Assembly: GCF_003597125.1 (NCBI RefSeq)
Contig: NZ_QYYA01000002.1
Span: 636,156 to 700,155 of the forward strand
Direction of reading: 5' to 3'
Length of the DNA: 64,000 bases
Source of the DNA: Alcanivorax profundi
Lineage (GTDB): Bacteria; Pseudomonadota; Gammaproteobacteria; Pseudomonadales; Alcanivoracaceae
Below the pieces are notes generated by a model. The model did no database searches. It was not told the DNA's origin and saw only the letters and a list, made by a program, of their open reading frames with translations. Shown piece by piece: positions 8,643 through 18,956 of this stretch; the first letter of the stretch is position 1; every line of letters starts with the position of its first letter. Made by a program: the position numbers and the translations under genes.

Positions 8643-8694
8643 GGGGTCAGATCTTGCACCGTGCATACTGGCGCACGATGCGAGACCTGACCCC
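8643..8694. repeat. Long hairpin repeat of a second REP type
   Basis: Left arm GGGGTCAGATCTTGCA (8643-8658) pairs with right arm TGCGAGACCTGACCCC (8679-8694) with two mismatches. An inner stem CGTGC/GCACG sits at 8660-8664 and 8673-8677. It is unrelated in sequence to the CATGCGTGTCC repeats around it. Confidence 0.65.
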
Positions 8695-8704
8695 GAATCC
8701 CAGG

Positions 8705-8727
8705 CCCCGATTCATGCGTGTCCCCGA
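8705..8727 (+). repeat. REP-like repeat, copy 4
   Basis: CCCCGATTCATGCGTGTCCC followed by CGA. It begins only 10 bases after the hairpin repeat. Confidence 0.7.
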
Positions 8728-8744
8728 TTATCGTGTAGGAAATC

Positions 8745-8767
8745 TGCCAATTCGTGGGTGTCCCCGA
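8745..8767 (+). repeat. REP-like repeat, copy 5
   Basis: More diverged copy, TGCCAATTCGTGGGTGTCCC followed by CGA. Last of the group on this side of the RAYT gene. Confidence 0.6.
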
Positions 8768-8809
8768 TTAACCACTATTATCCATCGCTGACACCACTAT
8801 CCGTCTCGT

Positions 8810-9274
8810 TCAAAAATTCTTAATGGCACCCAATGTAAATATCAAAAGCAATAAATATGGAAACCAAATCAACCATCTGCGTATCGACAACATAGCCAGC
8901 ATGTCTGCAAAAGAAGGGGTCGAGATATTCGTAGACACGCCGCTCTCAGGCAGAATAAAGCCCGAACCAGCCAGCATCTGATTCAAACAATGCTCGATCT
9001 CAAGCGATCTCTCAATAAACTTATACTGAACCTGCCTAATTCCAATCTCGATCAAAAAAACAACAACCAAAAGAACAACAGCAACCACAAGAATCTCTTT
9101 CTTTACACTCGTGTACCCATACGCCAAAAGAGCGCACCAAACACTAATTCCCCAAGCACGAATATTCCAGGCCGACTCGCCATTTGACTTCGCAAGCTCC
9201 TGCACGATCTCCCAACCCTTAGACAGAACAGCCGTAGCATCGAGATCATTAGGCTCTGAAGAAGACACAGTCAC
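8810..9274 (-). CDS. Three-TM membrane protein, possible effector
   Basis: 154 residues. Hydrophobic segments lie at about residues 39-54, 60-79 and 133-151. A charged stretch between TM2 and TM3 (RQVQYKFIERSLEIEHCLNQ) is probably cytosolic. The GTG start at 9274 overlaps the stop of the preceding gene by 4 bases, so it is the last gene of an operon with the nucleotidyltransferase at 9689-10330. Small multi-TM proteins next to nucleotidyltransferases are often effectors of conflict systems; that role is inferred from context. No named family recognised. Confidence 0.55.
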   Translation of the reverse strand: MTVSSSEPNDLDATAVLSKGWEIVQELAKSNGESAWNIRAWGISVWCALLAYGYTSVKKEILVVAVVLLVVVFLIEIGIRQVQYKFIERSLEIEHCLNQMLAGSGFILPESGVSTNISTPSFADMLAMLSIRRWLIWFPYLLLLIFTLGAIKNF

Positions 9275-9702
9275 ACTCTCCGCAGGATTTTTAACAACTT
9301 TGCTGCCGGAAGCCTTTCTAAGTGAGCACTATGCGATGCGAGGGCGATACATAACCTTTTCAGATCTCCGACAAACAATGGCAACAACGACTTTGATATA
9401 TCGATATATCTTTTATCAATAATTACATCATACTCCAGCAAAACTTCATGTAATGCATTTACGACAGCAATGTCCTCTTGATCAGAAATCTCATGCTTAT
9501 TTTTGTTAATAATTTGCATCGCATGCAAATAATTTTTTGGCTTAACGCCAAAAATATTTTCTACTGATTGCTCCCACAAAGAGTCTGAAATTATTCGAAT
9601 CTCTTTTCGATTTTTAAAAAGATAGTCAGCGACATCTGCGGAATTCTTAAACCCATAGTAAAGCGATGAAATTTCAGTAAGTATACCTTCACTTACAGGC
9701 AT
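9271..9702 (-). CDS. Hypothetical helical protein in nucleotidyltransferase operon
   Basis: 143 residues, mostly helix-forming and without TM segments or signal peptide. AAGGAG stands 8 bases before the ATG at 9702. The 5' end overlaps the nucleotidyltransferase gene by 14 bases and the 3' end overlaps the membrane-protein gene by 4 bases, so the three are co-translated. The position resembles a sensor or partner protein. I do not recognise the family. Confidence 0.55.
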   Translation of the reverse strand: MPVSEGILTEISSLYYGFKNSADVADYLFKNRKEIRIISDSLWEQSVENIFGVKPKNYLHAMQIINKNKHEISDQEDIAVVNALHEVLLEYDVIIDKRYIDISKSLLPLFVGDLKRLCIALASHSAHLERLPAAKLLKILRRV

Positions 9703-10330
9703 CTCGGAGTCTCCTTGCCATCACATGGACATCCTCCAGCACGCCCTTACAATCTTCATCGTTCGGATTAAAAGGCAGCTCCAAGCTCATTCCACGAACA
9801 GAATAGTCATAAAACCTCTTCAATTCCTTAATGCGAGAAAATTCATCAACGAACTGCGCGCACGCATCAAAGCATTTCATCTTATTAAATTCATAGACTC
9901 CATTATGGGCAAGATAGAAAATGCACGCGTTTTTTATTTCTGTAAATGCATTAACAAGCGGGGTAAGGTACTTGCCACCAAACATACCTGTCCTAGATAG
10001 GAAATCTGTAACTTTTACTATGTGATCAAGCTCAACCAAATAGTTAGTTTGGACGGAAAAACTCTCCCTCCAACCCCTCCATTCGACAAGCGAACCAGAC
10101 AGCAGCATCCCTTCATGCAAAACATGATAAACAAAAAGACTACCTATCTCATGCAGCCTTAAAAAGGTGTCGGAATCATAATCGATATAGTTAACATGCT
10201 TTCGCGCTTGAATCGGAAGACAATCTTCATCGAAATCCATTTTACTTGTGTTAATTAATAGTACATCACAATCGGAATACTGATTAGCATCCCCCCTCGC
10301 ATGCGACCCAATCAGAACGGAAAATTTCAT
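9689..10330 (-). CDS. Nucleotidyltransferase-domain protein (pol-beta-like)
   Basis: 213 residues. The N-terminus has the nucleotidyltransferase signature GSHARGDANQYSDCD: Gly8-Ser9, and metal ligands Asp20 and Asp22. An acidic strand near residue 50 (VNYIDYD) is a candidate for the third carboxylate. The remaining two thirds are helical and could be a HEPN-like or substrate-binding region. The ATG at 10330 follows an in-frame TAG by one codon, so the protein really starts at the first beta strand, shorter than many relatives. It heads an overlapping three-gene set. Possible roles are nucleotide second-messenger synthesis, protein AMPylation or tRNA/antibiotic modification; sequence alone does not decide. 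Confidence 0.68.
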   Translation of the reverse strand: MKFSVLIGSHARGDANQYSDCDVLLINTSKMDFDEDCLPIQARKHVNYIDYDSDTFLRLHEIGSLFVYHVLHEGMLLSGSLVEWRGWRESFSVQTNYLVELDHIVKVTDFLSRTGMFGGKYLTPLVNAFTEIKNACIFYLAHNGVYEFNKMKCFDACAQFVDEFSRIKELKRFYDYSVRGMSLELPFNPNDEDCKGVLEDVHVMARRLRDACK

Positions 10331-10525
10331 AACCTATTTCAACCCAGCAACCAAAAGGCAAAAGAAACCCACGAGCTTTCGCGGAAATCCCCAATCCACA
10401 GCAGCCTGGAAGGTGGCCCAAGGATGGGAAACAGGAGACCTGGCCCTATTCTTTCGACATTTCACTTAGGTATCCGAAAGAGGTGCTTTCCCTTTGTTGT
10501 TTCCCACATTATTGGTTTCATCTTA

Positions 10526-10933
10526 CTAAGCATTGAGGCCACCCGCCAACCCGACAGACAAGACTAAGGAAGCACTTACCAGAAAGACCACGCTCGCCTT
10601 AATGAGATCTTCAGACAGTTTAAAATATCGATTCCTATTTTCTTTATCCCGCCCCAAAACATTCAGCCTGATCTCTCCACGCAGGGCTCTCACATGATAA
10701 AACATGTCTTCATTAGAAAAATACCGATACCCCAAGTCGCAAGCAGCTAAGACCGAGAAAAGCACGACTGCAACCATCAGGAAAAGAAACGATCCGCCAA
10801 TATCAAACCATTTAGCGTTGGCCAAAAACCCGAAAACCGCCATGGCGAGAAGCGATAAACGCAAAATCTCAGAAAAAACTCTGGTATTTTTCAAGCAGAT
10901 CGAAATCAACCTTATATTTATATCCAATTCCAT
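10526..10933 (-). CDS. Three-TM membrane protein
   Basis: 135 residues with TM segments at about 22-39, 46-66 and 112-131 and a charged cytosolic loop (HVRALRGEIRLNVLGRDKEN). AAGGAGG lies 7 bases before the ATG at 10933. It precedes the nucleotidyltransferase by 195 bases on the same strand. Its general layout resembles the membrane gene at the other end of that set, but the sequences are not obviously related. Function unknown. Confidence 0.55.
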   Translation of the reverse strand: MELDINIRLISICLKNTRVFSEILRLSLLAMAVFGFLANAKWFDIGGSFLFLMVAVVLFSVLAACDLGYRYFSNEDMFYHVRALRGEIRLNVLGRDKENRNRYFKLSEDLIKASVVFLVSASLVLSVGLAGGLNA

Positions 10934-11141
10934 GGAATATCCTCCTTGCTCCGGTAGACCTCGTTTTATCCTTCAATACGATGGATCTTAAGAAAAAATC
11001 CGGGGGCACGTACAACTTCTTCAGACCGATAACCATTTAACGTGTCAGCCGAGACCTACATAGGATCCGCAAAGAGGTACGTGTCCTTTGTTGCTGGAAA
11101 ATGGGGGGCCTGACTGCACTCTTCGTTCTTCTACGCAGCAA

Positions 11142-11555
11142 TCACTCAACTATATTCCGAAGAGTTATCATTGCTCTATCTAAGTAGCCACTATAAGACC
11201 ATCGCGTGAGAACTGAAGTTGCCACATTAAGAACCAGTTTCGCCTTACTATCGGAAGCCAAGATTCTATCGCGACCTAGACCTATAACCTGCGTCCTACA
11301 ATTTAATTTTATTGGATCGACATAGTGCATGGTTTTCACAGGAAATAGATCTTCGTGATTTTCTTTAAACGAACTCACAGGGCTTTTAAGCTCGATTTCG
11401 TATGGCTTTTTAACTATGTAATTCCAGCGCCGGTATAACCCATATTTCCGTTCAGCGATTATTGGAGTGAAATGTGTTGGATATATATCATCCACCATCT
11501 CTTCATAGAGACCGACAATGTAATAATCACCTTTATCCCACATTTCTGCTCTCAA
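11142..11555 (-). CDS. Hypothetical protein in SLATT gene set
   Basis: 137 residues with mixed alpha/beta character, no TM segment and no recognised domain (WDKGDYYIVGLYEEMVDDIY near the start). It overlaps the preceding gene by 23 bases in another frame. Either this is translational coupling or a frameshift has split one protein of about 340 residues: the end of the upstream product (FNPKYGFES) and the start of this one read smoothly if joined. AT-rich like its neighbours. Confidence 0.45.
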   Translation of the reverse strand: MRAEMWDKGDYYIVGLYEEMVDDIYPTHFTPIIAERKYGLYRRWNYIVKKPYEIELKSPVSSFKENHEDLFPVKTMHYVDPIKLNCRTQVIGLGRDRILASDSKAKLVLNVATSVLTRWSYSGYLDRAMITLRNIVE

Positions 11556-12159
11556 ATCCGTACTTAGGATTAAAAGTTAAAACCCTTCCTTTGAAGCGAT
11601 CGGAAATTCTTTTCATTAACAGGCTATTTTTATAAGTGTTGGGTATATGTATTTTTTGGACATGATCCTCGTTTATCTTATATCCACCAGCCAAGCAAAA
11701 CTCGAACAACCGTGAGTGTGGGTTTTCATCGAATCGAATAAAATCAGCTAAATCATTATTAAAATTACTCTTTAGTATCCCATACACGGATTCAGTAATT
11801 TCGTGCTCCAAAAACTTCTGCCTTTCATAGAATCTAACCGCAGATATTTCAGAAATAATTTTATCAAAATCGAAAAAGTTAACCTTAAGATCTGAAGCTT
11901 TATAATTTTCCAGGCCGATATATCCAGCGCTTAAACCTCCAATATCGACAGGACTCCCGTACTCAAAAAACTCTTCATTGTCAAGAATGAAGCTCATTTT
12001 AAATTCAACAACCATTGACCCTCGCAGGGTTGGCGGACTTTCTAACGGATGCCCAAGGTTAAAGTATTCCCTGTGAGATTTATTAGTGATTTTGAATCCA
12101 TCAGAAAGTTTATTTAAAAAATTTATTTTATTGAAAGTAACTATTTTAGACGAAAACAT
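11533..12159 (-). CDS. Hypothetical protein in SLATT gene set
   Basis: 208 residues, soluble, with no recognised domain. It starts one base after the SLATT gene ends (12159/12161) and overlaps the next gene by 23 bases, so the three are surely one transcript. The tight coupling to a SLATT protein suggests a sensor or regulator of that membrane protein. A split with the 11142-11555 frame is possible. Confidence 0.5.
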   Translation of the reverse strand: MFSSKIVTFNKINFLNKLSDGFKITNKSHREYFNLGHPLESPPTLRGSMVVEFKMSFILDNEEFFEYGSPVDIGGLSAGYIGLENYKASDLKVNFFDFDKIISEISAVRFYERQKFLEHEITESVYGILKSNFNNDLADFIRFDENPHSRLFEFCLAGGYKINEDHVQKIHIPNTYKNSLLMKRISDRFKGRVLTFNPKYGFESRNVG

Positions 12160-12160
12160 T

Positions 12161-12709
12161 TTACTTTTTCTTACGGCTTATCTTAAGGTTTTTTTGCCAT
12201 TCAGAATTAGCTTGATCCAAGATATTTTGATATCGATCCTTAAATTCATCTATTACTTCCATGGTAATTCGGTGGTTATCTGGATCGTCCATTTCCTTTT
12301 CCATATCCATCTCTATATTGAACTTCAGCTCACTAAGCGCACATACCGTCTGTATATTATGAGCAAGTCTTTCTGAATACATATATTTTGCGAGAAATGA
12401 CCCAAAAACGCTGCTAAGAGCGCTTACTCCGATTGCAAGGAAGGCGATAAATGAAATATCCAACTCCACATTTATTGCTATAAGGAACGTCGTGATTGAA
12501 GAAGCAATAATTTGTCCTTTGGATGTTAAATTGTAGCTACGCTGATTCTTTCTTCTCTTGCCATTAAAATCATTCCTTCTATTCTCAATTTCCACTATCA
12601 ATTTATTTAACGATGAATAATGGTGAGCGGACACAACTTTACCCCTTTTTCTTACTAGGCACTTGGGAATCATATTTTGTTTAACAACCAAGCAGGCCGA
12701 CTTTATCAA
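12161..12709 (-). CDS. SLATT-domain two-TM membrane protein
   Basis: Up to 182 residues. It shows the SLATT arrangement: an N-terminal basic helix (RRKNQRSYNLTSKGQ), two adjacent TM segments at about 65-83 and 86-107, then a long charged helix (SERLAHNIQTVCALSELKF). SLATT proteins were predicted by Burroughs and colleagues as pore-forming effectors linked to nucleotide second messengers and other conflict systems. The start is uncertain: TTG at 12709 or ATG at 12673. First gene of the three-gene set 11142-12709. Confidence 0.65.
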   Translation of the reverse strand: MIKSACLVVKQNMIPKCLVRKRGKVVSAHHYSSLNKLIVEIENRRNDFNGKRRKNQRSYNLTSKGQIIASSITTFLIAINVELDISFIAFLAIGVSALSSVFGSFLAKYMYSERLAHNIQTVCALSELKFNIEMDMEKEMDDPDNHRITMEVIDEFKDRYQNILDQANSEWQKNLKISRKKK

Positions 12710-12757
12710 TCCACCCTATACAACAATGAAATCAACTAGCTTTAATCTCCCCGCCTC

Positions 12758-12786
12758 AAAACAAAATAGCCGGACTTCCGACCGGC
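12758..12786 (-). terminator. Terminator after ureG
   Basis: On the minus strand, GCCGG-N8-CCGGC is followed by TATTTTGTTTT. It lies about 75 bases after the ureG stop and would end the urease operon before the island genes. Confidence 0.6.
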
Positions 12787-12860
12787 CTCAACAAATACCA
12801 CCATCCCGGCGCCAAACCAACCCAGGCCGCAATCCCTGCCGCCCTTAACTCAAGGCAATA

Positions 12861-13508
12861 TCACCCCGCCATCATCTTCTCCGCATGACTCTTCAACATC
12901 CCCTCCTCCACAATAAACCCAATAATCTTCTCCAACCCCTCCACATCATTCCGCAGATTCGAAAACGCCCAGGGCTTATCCCCGCGCATCCGGTTGGTAT
13001 CCGATTCCATGATCCCCAGATCCGCCCCCACCAGATCGGCCAGATCGATCTTGTTGATCACCAGCAGATCCGACTTGGTGATACCCGGCCCGCCCTTACG
13101 GGGGATCTTCTCGCCGGAGGCCACGTCGATCACGTAGATGGTGAGATCCGCCAGTTCCGGTGAGAAGGTGGCGCTGAGGTTGTCGCCGCCGCTTTCCACG
13201 AACACTACGTCCAGGTTGCCGAATTTGCGGGCCAGGTTTTCTACTGCCGCCAGATTCATGGAGGCATCTTCGCGGATGGCGGTGTGGGGGCAGCCGCCGG
13301 TTTCCACGCCGACGATGCGTTCCGGCTCCAGGGCTTCGGCTTCGGTGAGGATGCGCTGGTCTTCCTTGGTGTAGATGTCGTTGGTGACCACGGCGATGTG
13401 GTAGTCGTCGCGCATGGCTTTGCAGAGTTTTTCCAGCAGGGCGGTTTTGCCGGAGCCGACCGGGCCGCCGATGCCGACGCGCAGGGGGGATTTATGTTCG
13501 GTTGTCAT
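12861..13508 (-). CDS. ureG: Urease accessory GTPase UreG
   Basis: 215 residues, standard length. P-loop [15 protein letters not shown], switch region [15 protein letters not shown] and the metal-binding [14 protein letters not shown] motif are intact. UreG hydrolyses GTP and drives nickel delivery to apo-urease with UreD, UreF and UreE. It is the last gene of the minus-strand operon ureD-A-B-C-E-J-F-G. A REP element separates it from ureF, and a terminator follows at 12758-12786. The GC content is high, in contrast with the island beyond it. Confidence 0.96.
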   Translation of the reverse strand: MTTEHKSPLRVGIGGPVGSGKTALLEKLCKAMRDDYHIAVVTNDIYTKEDQRILTEAEALEPERIVGVETGGCPHTAIREDASMNLAAVENLARKFGNLDVVFVESGGDNLSATFSPELADLTIYVIDVASGEKIPRKGGPGITKSDLLVINKIDLADLVGADLGIMESDTNRMRGDKPWAFSNLRNDVEGLEKIIGFIVEEGMLKSHAEKMMAG

Positions 13509-13593
13509 GGTTGTCTCCGTTTTCCCACAGGGGGTATTTGTTTTCCCCTTGTTCCGGGGTTGCAGGAGCGTGGTAAGCAGGCGATCAGGACAG

Positions 13594-13617
13594 GATCGCT
13601 TGCAGGCAAGCTCCTAC
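13594..13617. repeat. REP element between ureF and ureG
   Basis: GATCGCTTGCAGGCAAGCTC palindrome followed by CTAC. Another copy of this type lies at 38751-38775 between parA and rsmG. Confidence 0.65.
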
Positions 13618-13625
13618 GGCGTTCT

Positions 13626-14315
13626 TCAGGATCTAAATAACCGGCAGTATTGGGTTTCGTGGAGGCTGCTGGCGATGGCCATGGCGGGGGACGAGGAGCC
13701 GATGTCATCGTCGTCCAGGGCCATGGCCTGCTTTGTGATGGCTGCCAGTTGGTCGCTGAAGCGGTAGAGCACCCGCTGGCCATCGCTCTGGCCAAGGGGG
13801 ATGAGTTTCACCGCGACGATGACCATGTTTTCCAGCCAGCTCCACAGGTAGCCATTAAGGGCCTGTTCCAGATCCACGTGCCAACGGGCGCAGGCCAGGG
13901 CGAAGCCGGCCAGTTGGGTCTGGGCCAGGGCATCGCGCCATTCCTGCTGTTGCAGCTCGGGCCAGCCGGCGGCTTCGGGCAGTTTGTCCAGCACCATGGT
14001 GAGGGCCTGGCCGCGCTGGCATTCCTCGGCGCGCAGCTCACTGGTTTCCCGCCAGGCCAGCAGGGTGTCGGCCCAGTGACTGAAGGCAGCGAGATCCTGC
14101 TGCTGGCTGGCGTGGTAGAGCCGTGCCAGTACCGGCAGCTCCAGGGCGCCAACGCTGCTCTCCAGCAGGCCATCGAGCCACACGTAGACGTCGTCCGCAT
14201 CCTTGATCCAGCCGCACTCCACTGCCCATTCCATGCCTTGCGAATAGGTGAAGGCACCGATGGGCAGCGACGGGCTGATCAGTTGCTGCAGGCGGAAGAA
14301 GGCACTGTTGCTCAT
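13626..14315 (-). CDS. ureF: Urease accessory protein UreF
   Basis: 229 residues. The N-terminal signature LLQL-like segment LQQLISPSLPIGAFTYSQGME is typical of UreF, a helical protein that bridges UreD and UreG in the activation complex. It gates GTP hydrolysis during nickel insertion. Position between ureJ and ureG fits the operon. The 117-base gap before ureG, filled by a REP palindrome, is wider than elsewhere in the operon. Confidence 0.94.
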   Translation of the reverse strand: MSNSAFFRLQQLISPSLPIGAFTYSQGMEWAVECGWIKDADDVYVWLDGLLESSVGALELPVLARLYHASQQQDLAAFSHWADTLLAWRETSELRAEECQRGQALTMVLDKLPEAAGWPELQQQEWRDALAQTQLAGFALACARWHVDLEQALNGYLWSWLENMVIVAVKLIPLGQSDGQRVLYRFSDQLAAITKQAMALDDDDIGSSSPAMAIASSLHETQYCRLFRS

Positions 14316-14337
14316 GATGCGGTGCTCATCGTTGTTA

Positions 14338-14916
14338 TCAGCCCGCCAGCAGCATCAGGCCCAGGGCTGCACCGGCAGCCAGTACGGCACGCAGGGCCGG
14401 GGCGATTTTCTGGATCTGTTGGCCCAGCGGCAGGCCTGCCAGCATCAGCAGTACCGAGCTGGCCATAAAGCCGGCTCCAAAGCCGGCCAGGCTGCCGGTC
14501 ATTTCCACGCCGTGGGCCCAGCCGTGGGCGCCCAGCAGGAAGGCGACGGCGCAGGCGGCCTTGCCGCGCACGCTGGCCGGGAACGCCAGGGCGGCGGCGA
14601 ACAGCAGGGCAGAACCGGTGATCACGGCTTCCATGGCCACGTGACCGCCGAGGGCCACGCCACCGGCGAAGCCGGCGGCCAGACTGATGCCGGCGGCGAC
14701 AAAGCCCAGTTGTTTTTCCTTGAGGGTGGTGCCGGCCAGCAAGGCGCCGAACAGCACCAGGGCCACCAGGTGATCCAGGCCGGTGACGGGGTGGGTAAGG
14801 CCCGCCATCAGGCCGCCGTGCACGTGATCACCGGTGTGAGCCAGAGCGGTGGCAGGCAGGGCGACAGTGGCCAGGGTGAGGGCCGCGGTGCTGGCCTTGC
14901 GAGTGAGGTGTTTCAT
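14338..14916 (-). CDS. ureJ: HupE/UreJ-type nickel permease
   Basis: 192 residues. N-terminal signal peptide (TLATVALPATALA) followed by the conserved HPVTGLDHLVALVLFGALL segment, then further hydrophobic helices and the AHGVEM motif. HupE/UreJ proteins are inner-membrane carriers that supply Ni(II), here for urease. The ATG at 14916 has AAGGAG 8 bases upstream; a longer frame would read into the His-rich tail of ureE in a wrong frame. Lies between ureE and ureF. Confidence 0.92.
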   Translation of the reverse strand: MKHLTRKASTAALTLATVALPATALAHTGDHVHGGLMAGLTHPVTGLDHLVALVLFGALLAGTTLKEKQLGFVAAGISLAAGFAGGVALGGHVAMEAVITGSALLFAAALAFPASVRGKAACAVAFLLGAHGWAHGVEMTGSLAGFGAGFMASSVLLMLAGLPLGQQIQKIAPALRAVLAAGAALGLMLLAG

Positions 14917-14959
14917 GGTGTGCTCCTTTCGTGACGACGCCACGGGGCATCGCGTTATC

Positions 14960-15520
14960 TCAATGGCTGTGTTCGTGTGAGTGATCGTGGCTATGCTCGT
15001 GGTCATGCGAGTGGCTATGGCCATGTCCGTGTGAGTGTCCGTGCGAATGACCGTGATGACCCCCGCCCTGCTGGTAGGCGCCCGCTTCCGGTTCGAACGG
15101 GGCTTGCTCCACGTTGACGGTGACGCTGGTATCGGCCCCGGGGAGCTGGCGCACCATGTCGTCGAGCACGTGGTCGTGCTGGTAGCGCACGAAGCCGGTT
15201 TCGATTTGCAGGGGCACGTGGCGGTTGCCCAGGTGGTAGGCCACCTTGGCGAGCATCAGGGCATCGTCGCACTGGATAGTGGAGACGGTTTCGTCGGCGG
15301 CGATGACTTTCACCAGCACGCCGTCGGCGTTGGTCAGCACATCGCCGCCGCGCAGCAGGGTGCCGCGCTCCAGAAACAGGCCCACCGGTTCGCCGCTTTC
15401 CAGCAGGGCTTTCTGGCGGCTCTTGATGCGCGCATCGATGGGCAGGCTGAGGATTTTCAGCGTGCTGTCATCCAGGCCTTCCAGGGCGGTCTCGTTCAGT
15501 TTTTTCGTCAGTTCGATCAT
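14960..15520 (-). CDS. ureE: Urease nickel chaperone UreE
   Basis: 186 residues. The peptide-binding N-terminal domain and metal-binding C-terminal domain are followed by an extreme histidine tail: 17 His within the last 32 residues, alternating with Ser, Gly, Asp and Glu. UreE binds Ni(II) and passes it to UreG. Long His tails can also store nickel and are present in only some species. The gene lies directly after ureC and before ureJ. Confidence 0.95.
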   Translation of the reverse strand: MIELTKKLNETALEGLDDSTLKILSLPIDARIKSRQKALLESGEPVGLFLERGTLLRGGDVLTNADGVLVKVIAADETVSTIQCDDALMLAKVAYHLGNRHVPLQIETGFVRYQHDHVLDDMVRQLPGADTSVTVNVEQAPFEPEAGAYQQGGGHHGHSHGHSHGHGHSHSHDHEHSHDHSHEHSH

Positions 15521-15548
15521 GGTGTTCTCAATGTCTTAATGCGCGCTG

Positions 15549-17252
<1,704 letters not shown>

Positions 17253-17320
17253 GGTGGTTCTCCTGTTATTCCGTTAGCGCCTGAGGCTGTGATCAGGCCG
17301 CATTGAATTCCTTGCTGAAC

Positions 17321-17638
<318 letters not shown>

Positions 17639-17941
17639 TTACACAATCGGGTCGTGAACGGTGACCAGCTTGGTGCCGTCCGGGAAGGTGGCTTCCACCT
17701 GCACTTCGTGAATCATTTCCGGCACGCCTTCCATCACGTCATCGCGCTTGAGCAGGGTGCGGCCTTCGCCCATCAGCTGTGCCACGGTCTTGCCGTCGCG
17801 GGCGCCTTCCATGATGGCGGCGGTGATAAAGGCCACCGACTCGGGGTAGTTGAGCTTGAGACCGCGGGCCATGCGCCGCTCCGCCAGCAGTGCGGCGGTG
17901 AAGATCAGCAGCTTGTCTTTTTCTCTGGGTGTCAGTTCCAT
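17639..17941 (-). CDS. ureA: Urease gamma subunit
   Basis: 100 residues, usual length. Contains [20 protein letters not shown] and the conserved [16 protein letters not shown] end. Smallest structural subunit of urease. It follows ureD by 31 bases on the same strand. Confidence 0.97.
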   Translation of the reverse strand: MELTPREKDKLLIFTAALLAERRMARGLKLNYPESVAFITAAIMEGARDGKTVAQLMGEGRTLLKRDDVMEGVPEMIHEVQVEATFPDGTKLVTVHDPIV

Positions 17942-17972
17942 GATTTTGCCTTTTCGCCTTTTCCGTTCACCG

Positions 17973-18857
17973 TCAGGTATTCCAGATGCGCGGGATTGCC
18001 GCCGGTTTGTTCAGCAGGGTCTGGCGTAATAACTGCCAGACCGGAATCATCAGTGCCTGGATTTTTTCGCAGCGGGTGCCGAGCACACGCATCACCAGAA
18101 TGTCGTCGATCAAGGTGAGGCCACAGGGCATCTCGCCGGTGTTGCCTGCAATGATGTCGCGGGCCTGTTCCAGCGAGACCTCGTTGCAACCAGTGGCCAC
18201 AAACAAAGCCTGCATGGGAAAGTTACGCAGCCCGGATGACGCATTGAGGTGGCGCGGCTGATCCACCTTGAGGCGCTCGATCAGCAGCGGCCTGCCGTCG
18301 CGATTAATGCGAAAGCGCGCATCGATATTGCCCTGCTCGAAGATCTCGCTGTTCACAGGCCGCCCCAGGCAGGAGATTTCCCAGCCCATGAAGCGGGCAT
18401 CGCCATGCAGATCAATGGTGGTGTCCATGTGCACCTTGGCACCGGGGAAGAAGATGTTTTCCTGGGGAAACCATTCCAGGGTGCCACCGGGGGCCACGGT
18501 TAGGGCCTGACTGACGCGGGCGGTATCGCCGGCACTGAGATAGAACTTGGTGGCACCGGGGGTGGTGAACAGGCCATGGGCCTGCGTGCCGGCAGTGATG
18601 TCGATCTCCAGGCCATCGCCACCGACCACCCCACCGGGGGGATGCAGCAGGTAGATGTGGGCCGTGCCACCTTCCGGGTAGAAGGGGCGCTGAACGCGCA
18701 GCGGCCCATAATGGTGCAGGCCGGTCATGACAGTCTTGGCGCCTTGCCCCGTAATGGCGCACTCCAGCTGCATCTGCAGCCGGGCCTTCCACCCCTTGCC
18801 ATGGGCTGGTGTCTTGGGATGTCGCCGTTGTGTCGGTGCCGGTTCCTGTACGGTCAC
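17973..18857 (-). CDS. ureD: Urease accessory protein UreD
   Basis: 294 residues. Contains UreD signatures [17 protein letters not shown] and [17 protein letters not shown]. UreD forms the scaffold for UreF and UreG on apo-urease. I choose GTG at 18857 (GAGG upstream) because it gives the normal length. The frame stays open far upstream to 19133, but that extension would be translated from a REP palindrome and a terminator and is not credible. First gene of the urease operon; no regulatory site was recognised in front of it. Confidence 0.92.
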   Translation of the reverse strand: MTVQEPAPTQRRHPKTPAHGKGWKARLQMQLECAITGQGAKTVMTGLHHYGPLRVQRPFYPEGGTAHIYLLHPPGGVVGGDGLEIDITAGTQAHGLFTTPGATKFYLSAGDTARVSQALTVAPGGTLEWFPQENIFFPGAKVHMDTTIDLHGDARFMGWEISCLGRPVNSEIFEQGNIDARFRINRDGRPLLIERLKVDQPRHLNASSGLRNFPMQALFVATGCNEVSLEQARDIIAGNTGEMPCGLTLIDDILVMRVLGTRCEKIQALMIPVWQLLRQTLLNKPAAIPRIWNT

Positions 18858-18956
18858 GAGCCAGGCCTCTTCCTGCCGGTTGCCATGCACCAACTTTATG
18901 CAGCAACCGTGCCATACAAGGTGGTATACAAGTTTGCCTGGGGATCGACACGGTTT

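Larger units (their letters stand above)
8477..8809. other. Repeat-rich intergenic stretch
   Basis: Apart from three REP copies (8544, 8705, 8745) and a long hairpin (8643-8694), I see no gene with a credible start and coding character here. Confidence 0.6.

Noticed and set aside
8165..8767. Possible CRISPR array
   Set aside because: Repeats are spaced very unevenly (17 to 266 bases), contain variants and flank a RAYT transposase; no cas genes.
11005..11089. CACGTAC/GTACGTG inverted repeat between 10933 and 11142
   Set aside because: Only 7 bp arms at about 70 bases distance; possibly decayed REP copies, but too short to claim.
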